From assembly GCF_029893365.1 (NCBI RefSeq), contig NZ_JARXUZ010000001.1:1550001-1614000 (forward strand): a stretch of 64,000 bases of DNA, in the 5' to 3' direction. The DNA is from Cryobacterium sp. CG_9.6 (GTDB taxonomy: Bacteria; Actinomycetota; Actinomycetes; Actinomycetales; Microbacteriaceae). The position numbers and the translations under genes are program-made. Every line of letters starts with the position of its first letter. The stretch's first letter is position 1. The notes beneath the pieces are model-generated. The model saw only the letters and a list, made by a program, of their open reading frames with translations, was not told the DNA's origin and did no database searches. Below, piece after piece: positions 20,227 to 29,638 of this stretch.

Positions 20227-20434
20227 CTGCGTCCCCCAAGCGACTCGTTGCCCAGAGCATACGCCGCGCGGAGCGATCGCGAGGGGGCGCGTTCGGGGGT
20301 GTTGCGCGTGGGTGAGTGGGGACATCCGCTTCACAGTGAGTCAGTGACCCGCGGCAACACTCGGCACAGAAATAGTCCAAGAAGATCGGCCAGACTGTTG
20401 GGAGAACCTAAACACGCTCTCTGAAGAGGTAGTC

Positions 20435-21553
20435 ATGCCTGTTGCACGCACCCAATCCACACCGGCTCGCATCCGTTTGGCCAACACCCCGGCGGATTAC
20501 ACCCGCCTCGGTCTTGACTCCACGGCGATCGCGCCGTTTGAAGATGGACTGCGGAGTGATCCGGCGCGGGCCGGGTCGTACGAGTGGTGGTATTTCGACG
20601 CCACCCTCGACAACGGTGCCAAGCTTGTGGTCGGTTTTTACACCAAGAATCCGGCCGCACCCAAAGCGGGCCTGGCCCCGTTCGTGACCATCAACCTGGA
20701 TCTTCCCGACGGGCGTTCGCTCGACAAGACCTTTGCGACCACGCCGGCGCTGTTCTCGGCGGCGTCGGAGCGGTGCGACGTGACGATTGGCAAGAACACC
20801 TTCGCAGGTGACCTGCATACCTATCGCATTCAGGCCACGATCGACAACGTCAGCGTGGACGTGACCCTCACCGGCACAGTGCCGGCCTGGCGACCCGAAA
20901 CCGGGCATGAAATGTTTGAGAAAGCGGGGGAGGAGAAGACGTTCGCGTGGTTCGTGGCGGTGCCGGTGGGGCACGCAGAGGTGGAGTACACCGTGGACGG
21001 TGAGCTCACGACCGCGTCCGGCATCGGCTATCACGATCACAACTGGGGCGATGCGCCCATGATGAAGCTCATGCATGACTGGTACTGGGGTCGAGCGCAG
21101 GTTGGGCCGTACAGCCTCATTGCCGCGCACATTACGGGCGAGAAATCCTATGACTACCAGTCGTTCACCACGCTGCTGTTGGCGCGTGACGGGGTGGTGG
21201 TCGCCGAGGACGGCACCAAAGTGACGGTGCGCACCGCGCGTGTGGTCACCGACACCATCACCGGTAAGCCGGTAGCGGATGTGCTCAGTTACGACTACCG
21301 GAACGGGAGCGAGCATTTCGAGATCTCCTTTGAGCGTGCCGAGACGATCCTTCGAACCAAGTTCATCAATGTTGTGCCGCGGTTCACGCGGATTCTGGCC
21401 CGGTTGGCCCGATTCGATGCGGCCTATCTACGTTTTGCAGGAACCATCGTGCTGCGCCACTACGTTGATGGAGTGTTGGTGGAGGAATACACGCAATCCA
21501 CCGGTCTGTGGGAGCTCATGTACCTCGGCAAAACGAGGCCACCGGCCGTGTGA
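20435..21553 (+). CDS. CrtC/AttH-type lipocalin-fold protein
   Basis: 372 aa. The SYEWWYFDATLDNG motif (about 48-61) and IGYHDHNWGDAPM (about 197-209), plus a long beta-rich layout, match the carotenoid 1,2-hydratase (CrtC)/AttH superfamily, which folds as two lipocalin-like barrels and includes hydratases and pericyclase-like enzymes. No carotenoid genes are near, so the substrate is unknown. The ATG is preceded by GAGG. It is divergent from the VanW gene; the ~208-bp gap must hold both promoters. Confidence 0.75.
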   Translation: MPVARTQSTPARIRLANTPADYTRLGLDSTAIAPFEDGLRSDPARAGSYEWWYFDATLDNGAKLVVGFYTKNPAAPKAGLAPFVTINLDLPDGRSLDKTFATTPALFSAASERCDVTIGKNTFAGDLHTYRIQATIDNVSVDVTLTGTVPAWRPETGHEMFEKAGEEKTFAWFVAVPVGHAEVEYTVDGELTTASGIGYHDHNWGDAPMMKLMHDWYWGRAQVGPYSLIAAHITGEKSYDYQSFTTLLLARDGVVVAEDGTKVTVRTARVVTDTITGKPVADVLSYDYRNGSEHFEISFERAETILRTKFINVVPRFTRILARLARFDAAYLRFAGTIVLRHYVDGVLVEEYTQSTGLWELMYLGKTRPPAV

Positions 21554-21795
21554 CCTGCGGTGGGCGATGCTGTTCGGCCTCGCCCACAGCGGATGCCGGC
21601 GTGCGGCCCCCAAGCGCCGAATAACCTGCTGGCATGCTGCTCGGTCAGGCATTTCTCGCCGCTCCGAGCTCCACGGAATCTGAACGGATGTGTGCGCGAA
21701 GGGGGCGTTGTGTCAGTGACGGCTCACAGAAGGCGGTAAGCTATTAAAGTTGTCTTCCGCAGGTTTTGAAGGTTGAAATCGTATTGTGGAAGCGG

Positions 21796-21870
<75 letters not shown>

Positions 21871-21876
21871 AAATTA

Positions 21877-21922
21877 CCCCGGAATCACGCGGAACTCGCG
21901 TGGTCCGGGGTTTTGTTTTTTT
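21877..21922 (+). terminator. Rho-independent terminator after tRNA-Pro
   Basis: CCCCGGA (21877-21883) pairs with TCCGGGG (21904-21910) with an inner CACGCG/CGCGTG stem, followed by TTTTGTTTTTTT. It lies just inside the island, so the element seems to have brought its own terminator for the rebuilt tRNA gene. Confidence 0.9.
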
Positions 21923-22452
21923 CGATGGAGTCATGATTGAGTCATGATGTCAATGGGAACTACGTACTCAATGTAATGTTCCGGGCCCGTTCTACGGCGT
22001 CGGAAATGCCATCCAGTCGATCCGGCCAGAGTTGCGCTTAGACGTCAAGCGTCTCGGATGCGCGACCGTGGCTCAATTGGAGTTGGACCACTTTCGAATT
22101 AATCGTGCCATCGCATATCCTTCACGGAACCCTCGACATATCATCGCCTTTCCTACTGTCGACACGTTTGGGGGCGCTGCACCCCGGCATGCTCTGTCTC
22201 GAGGGGGTCGAGGCAGACCGCACGATGAGCTGCAATTCGAGTCCTGAGCACTGTCGATCAGTCCTCTCTTTGTGGCTCACGTCGCTCGCAGTCGTGTGAT
22301 CGTGCACGCCGAAATGGTAGCCGCGCTCGGGCAGCTGCACCGCGTTTAGTGAGGGAACCTCCAGACTCTCGGACGGAATCCGTCGTTAGCCAGCCATTCT
22401 GCTACGTTAGATATCAAAAGGCTATGTATTGCTACGAAACTAGGGGGAGTTC
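21923..22452. other. Gene-poor stretch in the island
   Basis: 530 bp of mixed composition between the tRNA terminator and the secreted protein gene. Short open frames (for example 22032-22247) show no homology signal or ribosome site. The last 60 bp are A/T-rich (GATATCAAAAGG, CTATGTATTG) and probably contain the promoter of the next gene. Confidence 0.5.
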
Positions 22453-24849
22453 TTGCATTACCAACGAATAGGACGCTTGAGAAATCTGCTGGTCGGGATG
22501 GTGGGGGTCGGTGTTCTCTTGGCATCCGGCATCACTTCCGTAATTGAGGCTGAGGGTGCCGACGCCTTAGTGACACAGAAACTTGTTACAGAGGAATCTC
22601 TGCCAGACCTTTCTGCCTCCTTGGCAAATGAAGGTCATCCTTCGGGAAGCGAGAAAGTGGTTCTTGTTCCGGATGGTGACGACCAACTTATAGCCCAAGC
22701 CTCTGTCCTTGCTGCGACCATGGATGCCGCCGTGCTGGTGTCGCCTTCAGGATCAGATCCTGGAATGATTAACACATGGCTAGGCTCGCTCGGCGCGACC
22801 AGTGTCTATCTGTTTGGCGCAGAGGGATCGTTCACTTCCGAGTTTCGCTCCAACCTCACGTCAACGGTCGTTGTTTCACAGGAAATCGCAAGTTCAAGTC
22901 CATTCGAGCGATCGGTCGCTGCCGCCAATCTCATCGAACAGCGACCCAGCGTGGTATCCGGGGTAGGGACCCTCGCTGACGCTACGGCCTTCGCCATTGC
23001 TGCGCGAACTCCTCTTATCCTTACGAACGGTACGGAAACCGACGCGTCCATATCAAGCTTCTTCGAAAGTCGAAGCGAACAAATGGTCACCGTGGCGGGT
23101 GGATTGGAATCTTTCGATGTATCTCTGCTGCCGACCCAACTGGCAGAAAGTATTGGGTACTTACGCACGGACTCACTCAAGGAATCCTTCTGGAAAGCGG
23201 CAGTACAGGCTGTGGCAGGAGGCGCTGACGGAACTGAAACTATCGTGGCCGTCGGCGACTCCATTTCGAACATTTCGGTTTCCGCACTAGCAGCCTCGAC
23301 GTCGGGTAGAACCTTCATAGCGGCTGGCACCTCAGCCTCCTTCGCCTCCGAGAGCGCTGCTCATGAGTATCTCGCCGCCTGGGGACCGGAGTTGAAATCG
23401 GTTACTCTTGCGGGAGTTCAGGTGACCGGCACGATGCTTGAGTCTCTCGCCAGCGCTGCGCGAGTCACCCGTGCTACCGCAACTGGCTGGCACGTGAAAG
23501 ATCTACAAGTTGTTGGCACAGATTCCCTTTACAGACTAGTGAGCGTTGCAGGAGCCGCGACTTACGAAGCATGGAACACTGATTTGCTCGGCTCTTCTAC
23601 ATCCGCAGACATATCTATCCCCAGCAGTGCAGGGGTTCCAACATATTTCATTGCCAAAGACAGTGCCGGTACAGAACTCGACACTCTCGTCTTTCGTCAG
23701 AACGAGTTTGGCGACGCCAATTCAGGAGCCACGGCGCTCTCTGGTTCAGTTCGTGCCGGATACCACCACTTAAAATGGCAGAGTACAGAGTCAGTCCCCA
23801 GGCTTGTCTCTCGGATTATGGTGGATCCATTCGCCGACGATCCGTTCAATCCCCCTGGGGACCCCGAAAGGCGAGAGGTTGTAGCGATCACATGTGGGAC
23901 GGAGTACTTTGACGGGCCGGCAGACAAGACGAAACAATGGATCTACCAAGTTGACGTGATGAGCTCGTCCGGGCGAAGCTGTGATCAGGTTGATTCTGGT
24001 TTGGTGGACTTGCCGAGGTCCGTTGTCACTCTCCCGGCTACAGAACTTCCGGATTGGTCTCAATACTCAAGATCGTCCAGTCCTGACAGCCTTGCGGCCC
24101 GCCCGGGTTACACCGTCGCTGACACGATTATTGCTCGTTCTATGTCAACATCTGAATCATCAGCGGGAGCTCTTTCGCGATCGTCAGAGGACCCCCAAGT
24201 TGTGCGAGGAAGCGCAACGACTGACTCAACGGCTCGGAACTCCGCTGAGTCAGGGTCTGCGCTGGTCTTGATCTATGAAACGTACATTCCAGAGCCCATG
24301 ATCGCCGTTCCGGGATTCACCGGTGACTGGGCCAAACCGATTATTGCCTTTCACGGTGATGGCAGGGCATGGTATTCACTTGACGGGGGCATGGAAAATA
24401 ATAAGGCTCGGACTCTCCTGAATCAATTCTTTACGTTCGGCTCTACGCACACGGGGAGCCTCTACAAGAAGATTGGGGAGACTCTGAAATACAAGTGCGC
24501 GGATATGGCACTCCAAAATTGCACCCAAACCGACAGTGCGAGTGCACCACTTGACTCCATCTCTGGCACATTCGCATCGTATCCAAATAGTGCCACGGCA
24601 ACCATGGTTGTGGACTCGACGATCCCACTCTTCCCGGCTCCAGCCATCAACGGAACGATGGAGTGGAATATTCGACAGGGTGGTTCCAGCGTGGTTGGAA
24701 CGCACGACAGGATGCCTGTTCATCAGCTTTGGTATGGTGCCTATGCGTCCCAGGCCTACCTGATTTACAGGAACGATTTCTATAACCCAGTGTGTTTGAG
24801 TGGCTTCCCTCGATTCATCTGCAAAGCTGTGGTTAACGCGCAATTCTGA
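22453..24849 (+). CDS. Large secreted protein with CWB2-like N-terminal repeats
   Basis: 798 aa from TTG 22453, with GGGGGAG directly upstream. A signal peptide is visible (RLRNLLVGMVGVGVLLASG). Residues about 40-320 contain three alpha/beta repeats resembling cell-wall-binding repeat 2 (for example AAVLVSPSGSDPGMINTWL then ATSVYLFGAEGS). The middle is Ser/Thr rich. The C-terminal ~200 residues (IIAFHGDGRAWYSLDGG, NKARTLLNQFF) form a separate domain with several cysteines that I do not recognise. Probably an exported wall-associated protein; the C-terminal domain could be an effector. Codon use is less GC-biased than in the core genes, consistent with transfer. Confidence 0.7.
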   Translation: MHYQRIGRLRNLLVGMVGVGVLLASGITSVIEAEGADALVTQKLVTEESLPDLSASLANEGHPSGSEKVVLVPDGDDQLIAQASVLAATMDAAVLVSPSGSDPGMINTWLGSLGATSVYLFGAEGSFTSEFRSNLTSTVVVSQEIASSSPFERSVAAANLIEQRPSVVSGVGTLADATAFAIAARTPLILTNGTETDASISSFFESRSEQMVTVAGGLESFDVSLLPTQLAESIGYLRTDSLKESFWKAAVQAVAGGADGTETIVAVGDSISNISVSALAASTSGRTFIAAGTSASFASESAAHEYLAAWGPELKSVTLAGVQVTGTMLESLASAARVTRATATGWHVKDLQVVGTDSLYRLVSVAGAATYEAWNTDLLGSSTSADISIPSSAGVPTYFIAKDSAGTELDTLVFRQNEFGDANSGATALSGSVRAGYHHLKWQSTESVPRLVSRIMVDPFADDPFNPPGDPERREVVAITCGTEYFDGPADKTKQWIYQVDVMSSSGRSCDQVDSGLVDLPRSVVTLPATELPDWSQYSRSSSPDSLAARPGYTVADTIIARSMSTSESSAGALSRSSEDPQVVRGSATTDSTARNSAESGSALVLIYETYIPEPMIAVPGFTGDWAKPIIAFHGDGRAWYSLDGGMENNKARTLLNQFFTFGSTHTGSLYKKIGETLKYKCADMALQNCTQTDSASAPLDSISGTFASYPNSATATMVVDSTIPLFPAPAINGTMEWNIRQGGSSVVGTHDRMPVHQLWYGAYASQAYLIYRNDFYNPVCLSGFPRFICKAVVNAQF

Positions 24850-24962
24850 ACACCTTGTCGTTCGAAATTGGGTTGAACGTGTAGGTGAGCAATCGCGGCA
24901 CACGCGGATGCTGGATTCATTGAAATTGTGGGGTGTGTGTCTTTCACCATCAGCGCTCCCAT

Positions 24963-25012
24963 GACGGCCAAGTCCTTGCCCAGAGAGTCATACGAGCAAG
25001 GACTTGGCCGTC
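24963..25012. repeat. Perfect 17-bp inverted repeat
   Basis: GACGGCCAAGTCCTTGC (24963-24979) and its exact complement (24996-25012) enclose a 16-nt loop. It is 114 bp after the secreted protein gene. There is no T-run, so it is either a factor-dependent terminator, an RNA-stabilising hairpin or a trace of a small mobile element. Confidence 0.8.
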
Positions 25013-25135
25013 AAGGAATTCAGCTGGACTTGACGCCGTCGAGAACATCCCGCGGGACACGCTAAGGCACCATACACGGACCACCACGGGTAGTTTCCCA
25101 GTTGGAGTTGAATTTATGGACATCGCTGTGAGCAT

Positions 25136-25654
25136 ATGAGAGCGGCCGAATTTATTAAGCCTTCCGGGTGGCGCTACCGCGTACTCGGCCCGTGTGTTGG
25201 CGTGTTCCTCATGGTTGTCCTATCCGGTTTCTACGGAATCGGATTCGTGATGGTTCTTTTCGATGACAACGGATCACCAAAGCCCGTGGATATCTTGAAT
25301 GCGTCACTCTGGGGTGCCGGGTACGGAGTGTTTCTTGTGCCCTTCGGGCTGGTGGCTGGAGCGCTCAGCGCTGAAGCTGCTTTTGGTCTCGCCAAGCTGG
25401 TCGTTGCACGTTCATTTCGTCGGCGCGGTCAGGTCAGAGTGATCATTGCCGGTTCATCCAGCTTGACAAGTCTGCTCGTCAGCCTGCTCATTTCCTGTGC
25501 ATTCGGTTTCCAAATTCCAGTCTTCTATGTATTCCTCTTCATCGTCGTCCTGGCCGTGACACACTTGCTCGATCCTTGGCTCAACAAGAAAACCCAGGAA
25601 GCAGAAATTATCAAGGTGCATGATCCCAACGAGATGCGACGCGGCTCGGTCTAG
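25136..25654 (+). CDS. Hypothetical four-helix membrane protein
   Basis: 172 aa with about four hydrophobic helices (near 18-42, 55-82, 103-122 and 125-145) and a polar, charged tail (KKTQEAEIIKVHDPNEM). ATG 25136 has no good ribosome site, so the start is uncertain. It lies in the tRNA-Pro island, between the secreted protein and the RHS fragment. Small multi-pass proteins beside RHS or wall-associated toxins often serve as immunity proteins; that is inference from context only. Confidence 0.6.
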   Translation: MRAAEFIKPSGWRYRVLGPCVGVFLMVVLSGFYGIGFVMVLFDDNGSPKPVDILNASLWGAGYGVFLVPFGLVAGALSAEAAFGLAKLVVARSFRRRGQVRVIIAGSSSLTSLLVSLLISCAFGFQIPVFYVFLFIVVLAVTHLLDPWLNKKTQEAEIIKVHDPNEMRRGSV

Positions 25655-25950
25655 CGATTCGCTCTTGACCGCCCCGCGGTGACCTCCATGACGACCTGCG
25701 TGTTCGTGACCATGGAGATCGCATCAGGTTCGATCGCAACGAAAACACGCGGAGGAGAGAATGAGGTGGGATCTGAAACGATTTGTTTTCCATGGAACAT
25801 GGTGTGAAATCCTGCACCCCTTGTGACTCGCGGACCGTTTCTGGGTCGCCGAGTATTTGAATATTGGCTCTTGTGGACGCCACCTCTCATGCCCATCAAA
25901 GTCAGTATTCAGGTGCACCTTGGTCACGTTATACCGGTCACGTCCCGCGG

Positions 25951-26121
25951 GGCGGTGTGAGCGGTGCCAGCAAACTCACCGAACACACGGGGAACATCGC
26001 CACCATCGAAATGGGGGCAAGGCAGTACGTTCCTGCGCTCGGACGGTTCCTCTCCGTTGACCCGGTTGAAGGAGGCGTCAGCAACGCCGGCCAGTACACC
26101 TACGTTAAGACTGGCAAATGA
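25951..26121 (+). pseudogene. Fragment of an RHS-repeat protein core
   Basis: The frame reads [20 protein letters not shown] then [14 protein letters not shown], the end of the RHS-associated core domain found just before the variable toxin tip. Upstream sequence does not continue as YD repeats, and the frame ends about 20 residues after the core ([12 protein letters not shown]). So the delivery body and most of any toxin tip are gone. The next gene starts inside its stop (ATGA), as immunity genes often do. Confidence 0.75.
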
Positions 26122-26729
26122 GAGGCCTAAATTGGCGGGCCGTGACCCCGATGCTGCTACTTGGTGCGTTTCTAGTTTGGCTCGGCGCTGTCATGCTTCC
26201 TCGAGCATCGAGCGCAGTCCGGTCGTTCTTTTTCCGGGTGTTGGCGGGACTGGTTGTGCTGCTGAGTCTCATGGCGCTTGCAGCGTGGCTACGCCGTCGG
26301 AAGTCGCGCCGCACGTGGTGCCTGATGGCGCAGACTGATCCGGATTCAACCCTTTTCATTACTTTTGTGTATCCAACAGTCAAGGATCAACTCGTTAGGT
26401 TTGGTTGGCGTCTTCACGGGCCGGCATATCTTTCTGTACCTGCGATTGGAGTCGGTATTGGCGATACCGGCGTGACTTTTTGGGAGGCGGGTGTGGAAGG
26501 CCCGACGCTCACTTTGACTGCGTCTAACTTCACAGCGGCGACTGTCGCTACCGTCAGCGACGGCTACAGGAGTCATCCCGCGATCGAGCTCACGCTCCGT
26601 ACGGCGAATCGGAGTAACCGACTCCAACTCAATCTCCGAGACTTCCACCACCACAACCTGTCCGCAGCCGACCTACAGGAAGCCGGCAAAAGAATTCGGG
26701 TGCAGAATCGGCCAGGTGAACCTAGTTGA
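26118..26729 (+). CDS. Two-helix membrane protein, possible orphan immunity protein
   Basis: 203 aa. Two N-terminal helices (about 10-29 and 38-58) are followed by a basic stop-transfer (RRRKSRR) and a ~140-residue cytosolic domain, beta-rich and PH-like in pattern. It contains [13 protein letters not shown] at about 117-129, also found in modified form in the 27394-28050 gene, so the two are probable paralogues. It overlaps the RHS fragment by 4 bp. An immunity role is inferred from position and architecture; no direct evidence. Confidence 0.6.
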   Translation: MRGLNWRAVTPMLLLGAFLVWLGAVMLPRASSAVRSFFFRVLAGLVVLLSLMALAAWLRRRKSRRTWCLMAQTDPDSTLFITFVYPTVKDQLVRFGWRLHGPAYLSVPAIGVGIGDTGVTFWEAGVEGPTLTLTASNFTAATVATVSDGYRSHPAIELTLRTANRSNRLQLNLRDFHHHNLSAADLQEAGKRIRVQNRPGEPS

Positions 26730-26986
26730 ACAGAAAATTCCTCCATGCCTGCTCCCTCATAAAGTTGCGCCTCGTTCTTGAGGACGGTTGCGAGGAGTTC
26801 CCAAATATTGCGGGACTTGGCCAATTCGGTGCCGCTGGAAAGATAGTTGGTAAGGCCGCCCGGGAGGTAGTAGGAACTCGCTCGGCCGGTCGAGCGGCAG
26901 TCCGGGGGACTCGGCGTCGGGCAGACGATGGGTGGTACCTTAGGCTCGGTCGACTCGGCCGGCGGGGCATACAGCGGGTGGTCACA

Positions 26987-27397
26987 GTGAGTGAATCCGA
27001 CGAGTTTCGTGTTCGCGCGAGGGTTGCAGGGATCTCCATGTGGCACTTGGCCCTCAGCGCACTATTTTTCGCTGCTGTAACGGTTGTGGGAGGTATTTCG
27101 GGTTCAGTGATGATCCTGGTCTCGGGTGTGCTTTTTGAGAACCCTTGGTTGGTGGCGTTCTGGGGCGCTGCATCAGCAAGCCTTATTTGGTCTTTCCTGA
27201 CGGTATTTCTTTTGGGTAAGCAGATGAAGCGGGAATTTGCGGCGGGGTACACGACCAGTCGGTTGGGGTATCCGAATTTGGAGCAGGTGGATGAGTCGAC
27301 CGGTCTCATAGTGCGTGCCGCCGGGGAACCCTTGATATCGCGGCAGGAGCACCGCACTCGAGTTCAGGCATACAAGGCAAGCCTCGTGGACTCGTGA
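26987..27397 (+). CDS. Hypothetical two-helix membrane protein
   Basis: 136 aa if it begins at GTG 26987 (MSESDEFRVRARVAG). Two helices (about 19-43 and 46-72) are followed by a ~65-residue polar domain. The same frame is open back to TTG 26726, but that part is Arg-rich and low in membrane character, so it may be a remnant or simply open by chance. Its stop overlaps the next start (GTGA). It belongs to the island's run of small membrane proteins. Confidence 0.5.
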   Translation: MSESDEFRVRARVAGISMWHLALSALFFAAVTVVGGISGSVMILVSGVLFENPWLVAFWGAASASLIWSFLTVFLLGKQMKREFAAGYTTSRLGYPNLEQVDESTGLIVRAAGEPLISRQEHRTRVQAYKASLVDS

Positions 27398-28050
27398 AGG
27401 CGTGTTCGCCGCGCTGGGCGGTGATCGCACCGGGGGCTGTGTTCGGCGCGGCCATGATGGGCCTCAGCATCCATCGGATCCTGCGGGCCTCGGGCGACGA
27501 TCCTCTGAAGGCATTGGTGTTCTTTGGCAGTCTGATTATTGCCTTGTGCGTGGTGGCTGCCATCGTGGTGCTGACGTATCGTGCCGCGTCGACATCCACC
27601 CAGCGCCTGCTGACGGTGCTGGAAGAGGAACACCAGGGCCAGGCGTTCGCCATCTTGAAAACCGAGGGTTTGCAAGCAGACGTAGCAACCCTGACTCCCG
27701 AGCTGCGGGGCGCACCGTGGAGCAAACGCACGGTCTACGCCGTGGTCATGATCGACGCCGATGCGATCACATTCTGGGACGGCCCCGTGAAAGCACCGTT
27801 CGTGGCCGCTCGGTTGGCCAGGCGCGAGGTGGCAGGCGTCGGGGTCTCCCGCGGCCTGACGAGATGCTTCACAGTTCGCGCATATGAGGTTGCTCTCCTG
27901 CATGCCGGGACGATTCTGAGGGTGACGTTCGCGCCCGCCCTTGTCGGAAGCCTGATCGTGCGGCCTGTCGATGACGACACTGTCGTTGACCTTCAGTCTC
28001 TTCTTGCCGACACCATCGTCGCACCCGTGCGAAGTCCTGATTCGTACTGA
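27394..28050 (+). CDS. Two-helix membrane protein, paralogue of the 26118 gene
   Basis: 218 aa from GTG 27394, overlapping the previous stop. Helices lie at about 8-30 and 38-60, then a soluble domain of ~150 residues. The segment DAITFWDGPVKAP (about 122-134) aligns with [13 protein letters not shown] in the 26118 gene, at the same distance from the helices. The shared layout suggests a duplicated family, perhaps immunity proteins or membrane stress sensors. Function unknown. Confidence 0.6.
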   Translation: MKACSPRWAVIAPGAVFGAAMMGLSIHRILRASGDDPLKALVFFGSLIIALCVVAAIVVLTYRAASTSTQRLLTVLEEEHQGQAFAILKTEGLQADVATLTPELRGAPWSKRTVYAVVMIDADAITFWDGPVKAPFVAARLARREVAGVGVSRGLTRCFTVRAYEVALLHAGTILRVTFAPALVGSLIVRPVDDDTVVDLQSLLADTIVAPVRSPDSY

Positions 28051-28170
28051 GACCGGAGACGCATTCCGAGGTGGCTGCACCCGCACCAGTATGGAGGAGA
28101 TCCACAGCCGAGGCTCAGCCGGCATCCGCTTCGACGGCAAACGCGCAGAAATAGCCGCGAATGACGGAGA

Positions 28171-28200
28171 GGCCGCCATCCACGTGAAGTGATGGCGGCC
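28171..28200 (+). terminator. Perfect 10-bp hairpin
   Basis: GGCCGCCATC (28171-28180) pairs fully with GATGGCGGCC (28191-28200) over a 10-nt loop, 120 bp after the last island gene. No T-run follows; a factor-dependent terminator is possible. Confidence 0.5.
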
Positions 28201-28531
28201 GGTGAATACGATGGGCGGATTGATGTCCGCGTTCATCTAGCCGACGAAACGAGCAGAGCGCACAGAATTTTGTCACGGAGCCTGCGTCCGTCACGTCATT
28301 CGTCCTCGGGAACATTCGTTAAGCAGCAGTCGATTCGTCCCTGGGTGAGGCAACGCGGTCAGACCAGTTCGTGATTGGGGTGCCCACCATTTACCTACCT
28401 AAATCGGTCGGGATAGACCAAGATAATCCGGTTATGATCAAATTGTGTGGACCGGTCGGTTCTCTTCCAAGACGGGGGAATCCGCGAGATTCCGCGATTT
28501 TCGACATGGACCCTTATAGGGGTCGGCCCAG
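28201..28531. other. Non-coding right edge of the island
   Basis: No convincing gene. It holds A/T-rich patches (GATAATCCGGTTATGAT near 28424-28440) and a short repeat (ATTCCGCGA-type) just before the att repeat. An integrase would often lie beside an att site, but none is encoded here. Confidence 0.5.
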
Positions 28532-28566
28532 CAAGGGGTCGCAGGTTCAAATCCTGTCAGCCCGAC
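28532..28566 (+). repeat. attR-like copy of the tRNA-Pro 3' end
   Basis: 35 bp identical to 21836-21870. The acceptor 5' strand, D arm and anticodon loop are missing, so this is not a functional tRNA gene. It is followed at 28618 by a terminator, probably the original one of the tRNA gene. Confidence 0.85.
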
Positions 28567-28617
28567 CGAAAGGCCGTTCGCGAAACTGTTCACGAAACGG
28601 TCCGGTTGGAACAAGAA

Positions 28618-28656
28618 GAAATCGCTCTTGTGGATTCTCAGGAGCGATTTCTGTTT
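28618..28656 (+). terminator. Hairpin with T-rich tail after the tRNA fragment
   Basis: GAAATCGCTC (28618-28627) pairs with GAGCGATTTC (28642-28651), followed by TGTTTTC. Position suggests the ancestral terminator of tRNA-Pro, displaced 6.7 kb by the island. Confidence 0.75.
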
Positions 28657-28944
28657 TCTGCGGCTTCCGCACCCGGTCGTGACCGTGAATCGCCGGGACA
28701 CGAGTGCCTCTGGTGGGTGTCGGTTGTGAACGAATCACACACTCGACCGTGGCCGCCTCACGTCAAGAACGAAAACGCCACGGACGTCCTGGCCGGGTAC
28801 AGTTAGCCGCGCTTCTTCGGCTTGAATAACCCCCGCGAAACTCTCGCCCACCGTGCCCGCCGCACTGGTAAGCGTGCCGCCGACGCCGCTTGAATGCGGT
28901 CAAGGCCATACGATTGTGGAGAGCACAGTGATTGAGAGAGCGTG

Positions 28945-29508
28945 ATGACGTACAGCGTAATTCGAGTTCGCGCGACGCCTAGTGCCTCGCGCTCCGGGCA
29001 CAGAGGCGTGGTGGTGGTGGCTGCTGGTATCGCGGTGGCCGCGTGGATCTCTTTCGGCCGCTACCTCTTCGGGATCGGTGGCGACCTCACCATCATCTAC
29101 GCGACAACGCTGGGCGTGATTTTTGCCACCCTGCTGTCGCTCACAGGGCTCGCGGTACGACGCACGGCACGTCGAGGGTTTGAAAATCGCGGGGTCACAC
29201 ACGCATTTCTCATTGCATCAGGCGTTATCGGACTCTTGTTGGGACTCACGCTTCCAGATTCAACACCTCGCGGTTTGCAGACAATCATCACCGGCCCCAC
29301 ACAGCCTGCGTTGGATATCGCTATCGGTATCGCGAACCCCCTGGGCGTTATCGGCATCGCGACAGCGATCATTGCTCTCGTGCTTTCGATTCGCGATTCG
29401 CGCGGGCGAATCACGCTTGTTGAGTCCTGGGGCGACGAGGCTGACGTCGTTGCGACGCCACTCCCGCCAGACCCTCGTCCAGCGCGTCAGTCCGGAAACA
29501 CCTTTTAG
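28945..29508 (+). CDS. Hypothetical four-helix membrane protein
   Basis: 187 aa from ATG 28945, with GAGAG upstream (GTG 28942 is one codon earlier). About four hydrophobic helices lie near 21-40, 48-70, 86-104 and 125-147, with an Arg/Gly loop and a Pro-rich polar tail. No known motif. It stands alone just outside the island. Between 28660 and 28944 I see no other gene. Confidence 0.6.
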   Translation: MTYSVIRVRATPSASRSGHRGVVVVAAGIAVAAWISFGRYLFGIGGDLTIIYATTLGVIFATLLSLTGLAVRRTARRGFENRGVTHAFLIASGVIGLLLGLTLPDSTPRGLQTIITGPTQPALDIAIGIANPLGVIGIATAIIALVLSIRDSRGRITLVESWGDEADVVATPLPPDPRPARQSGNTF

Positions 29509-29625
29509 AAGACAGTCCGAAACGCCTACCTGAACGGTATAGGGGATAGGACCACTGATCGGGACATGACCTTCAGCCACTCGTTGGGAGTGGTGGCAGT
29601 CGGGCTTGCGTTGGGGGCCGTCACC

Positions 29626-29631
29626 TAAGAT
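29626..29631 (+). promoter_or_regulatory. -10 element before the HNH gene
   Basis: TAAGAT ends 8 bp before ATG 29639, and no ribosome site precedes that ATG. A leaderless transcript is likely. TTGCGT at 29606 could serve as a poorly spaced -35. Confidence 0.4.
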
Positions 29632-29638
29632 CAACCTT

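Noticed and set aside
28532..28566. A second tRNA-Pro gene
   Set aside because: Only the 3' half is present. The D arm, anticodon loop and 5' acceptor strand are missing, so it is an att-type repeat.
28447..28806. Open frame spanning the att repeat
   Set aside because: It crosses the tRNA fragment and the terminator at 28618, so it is open by chance.
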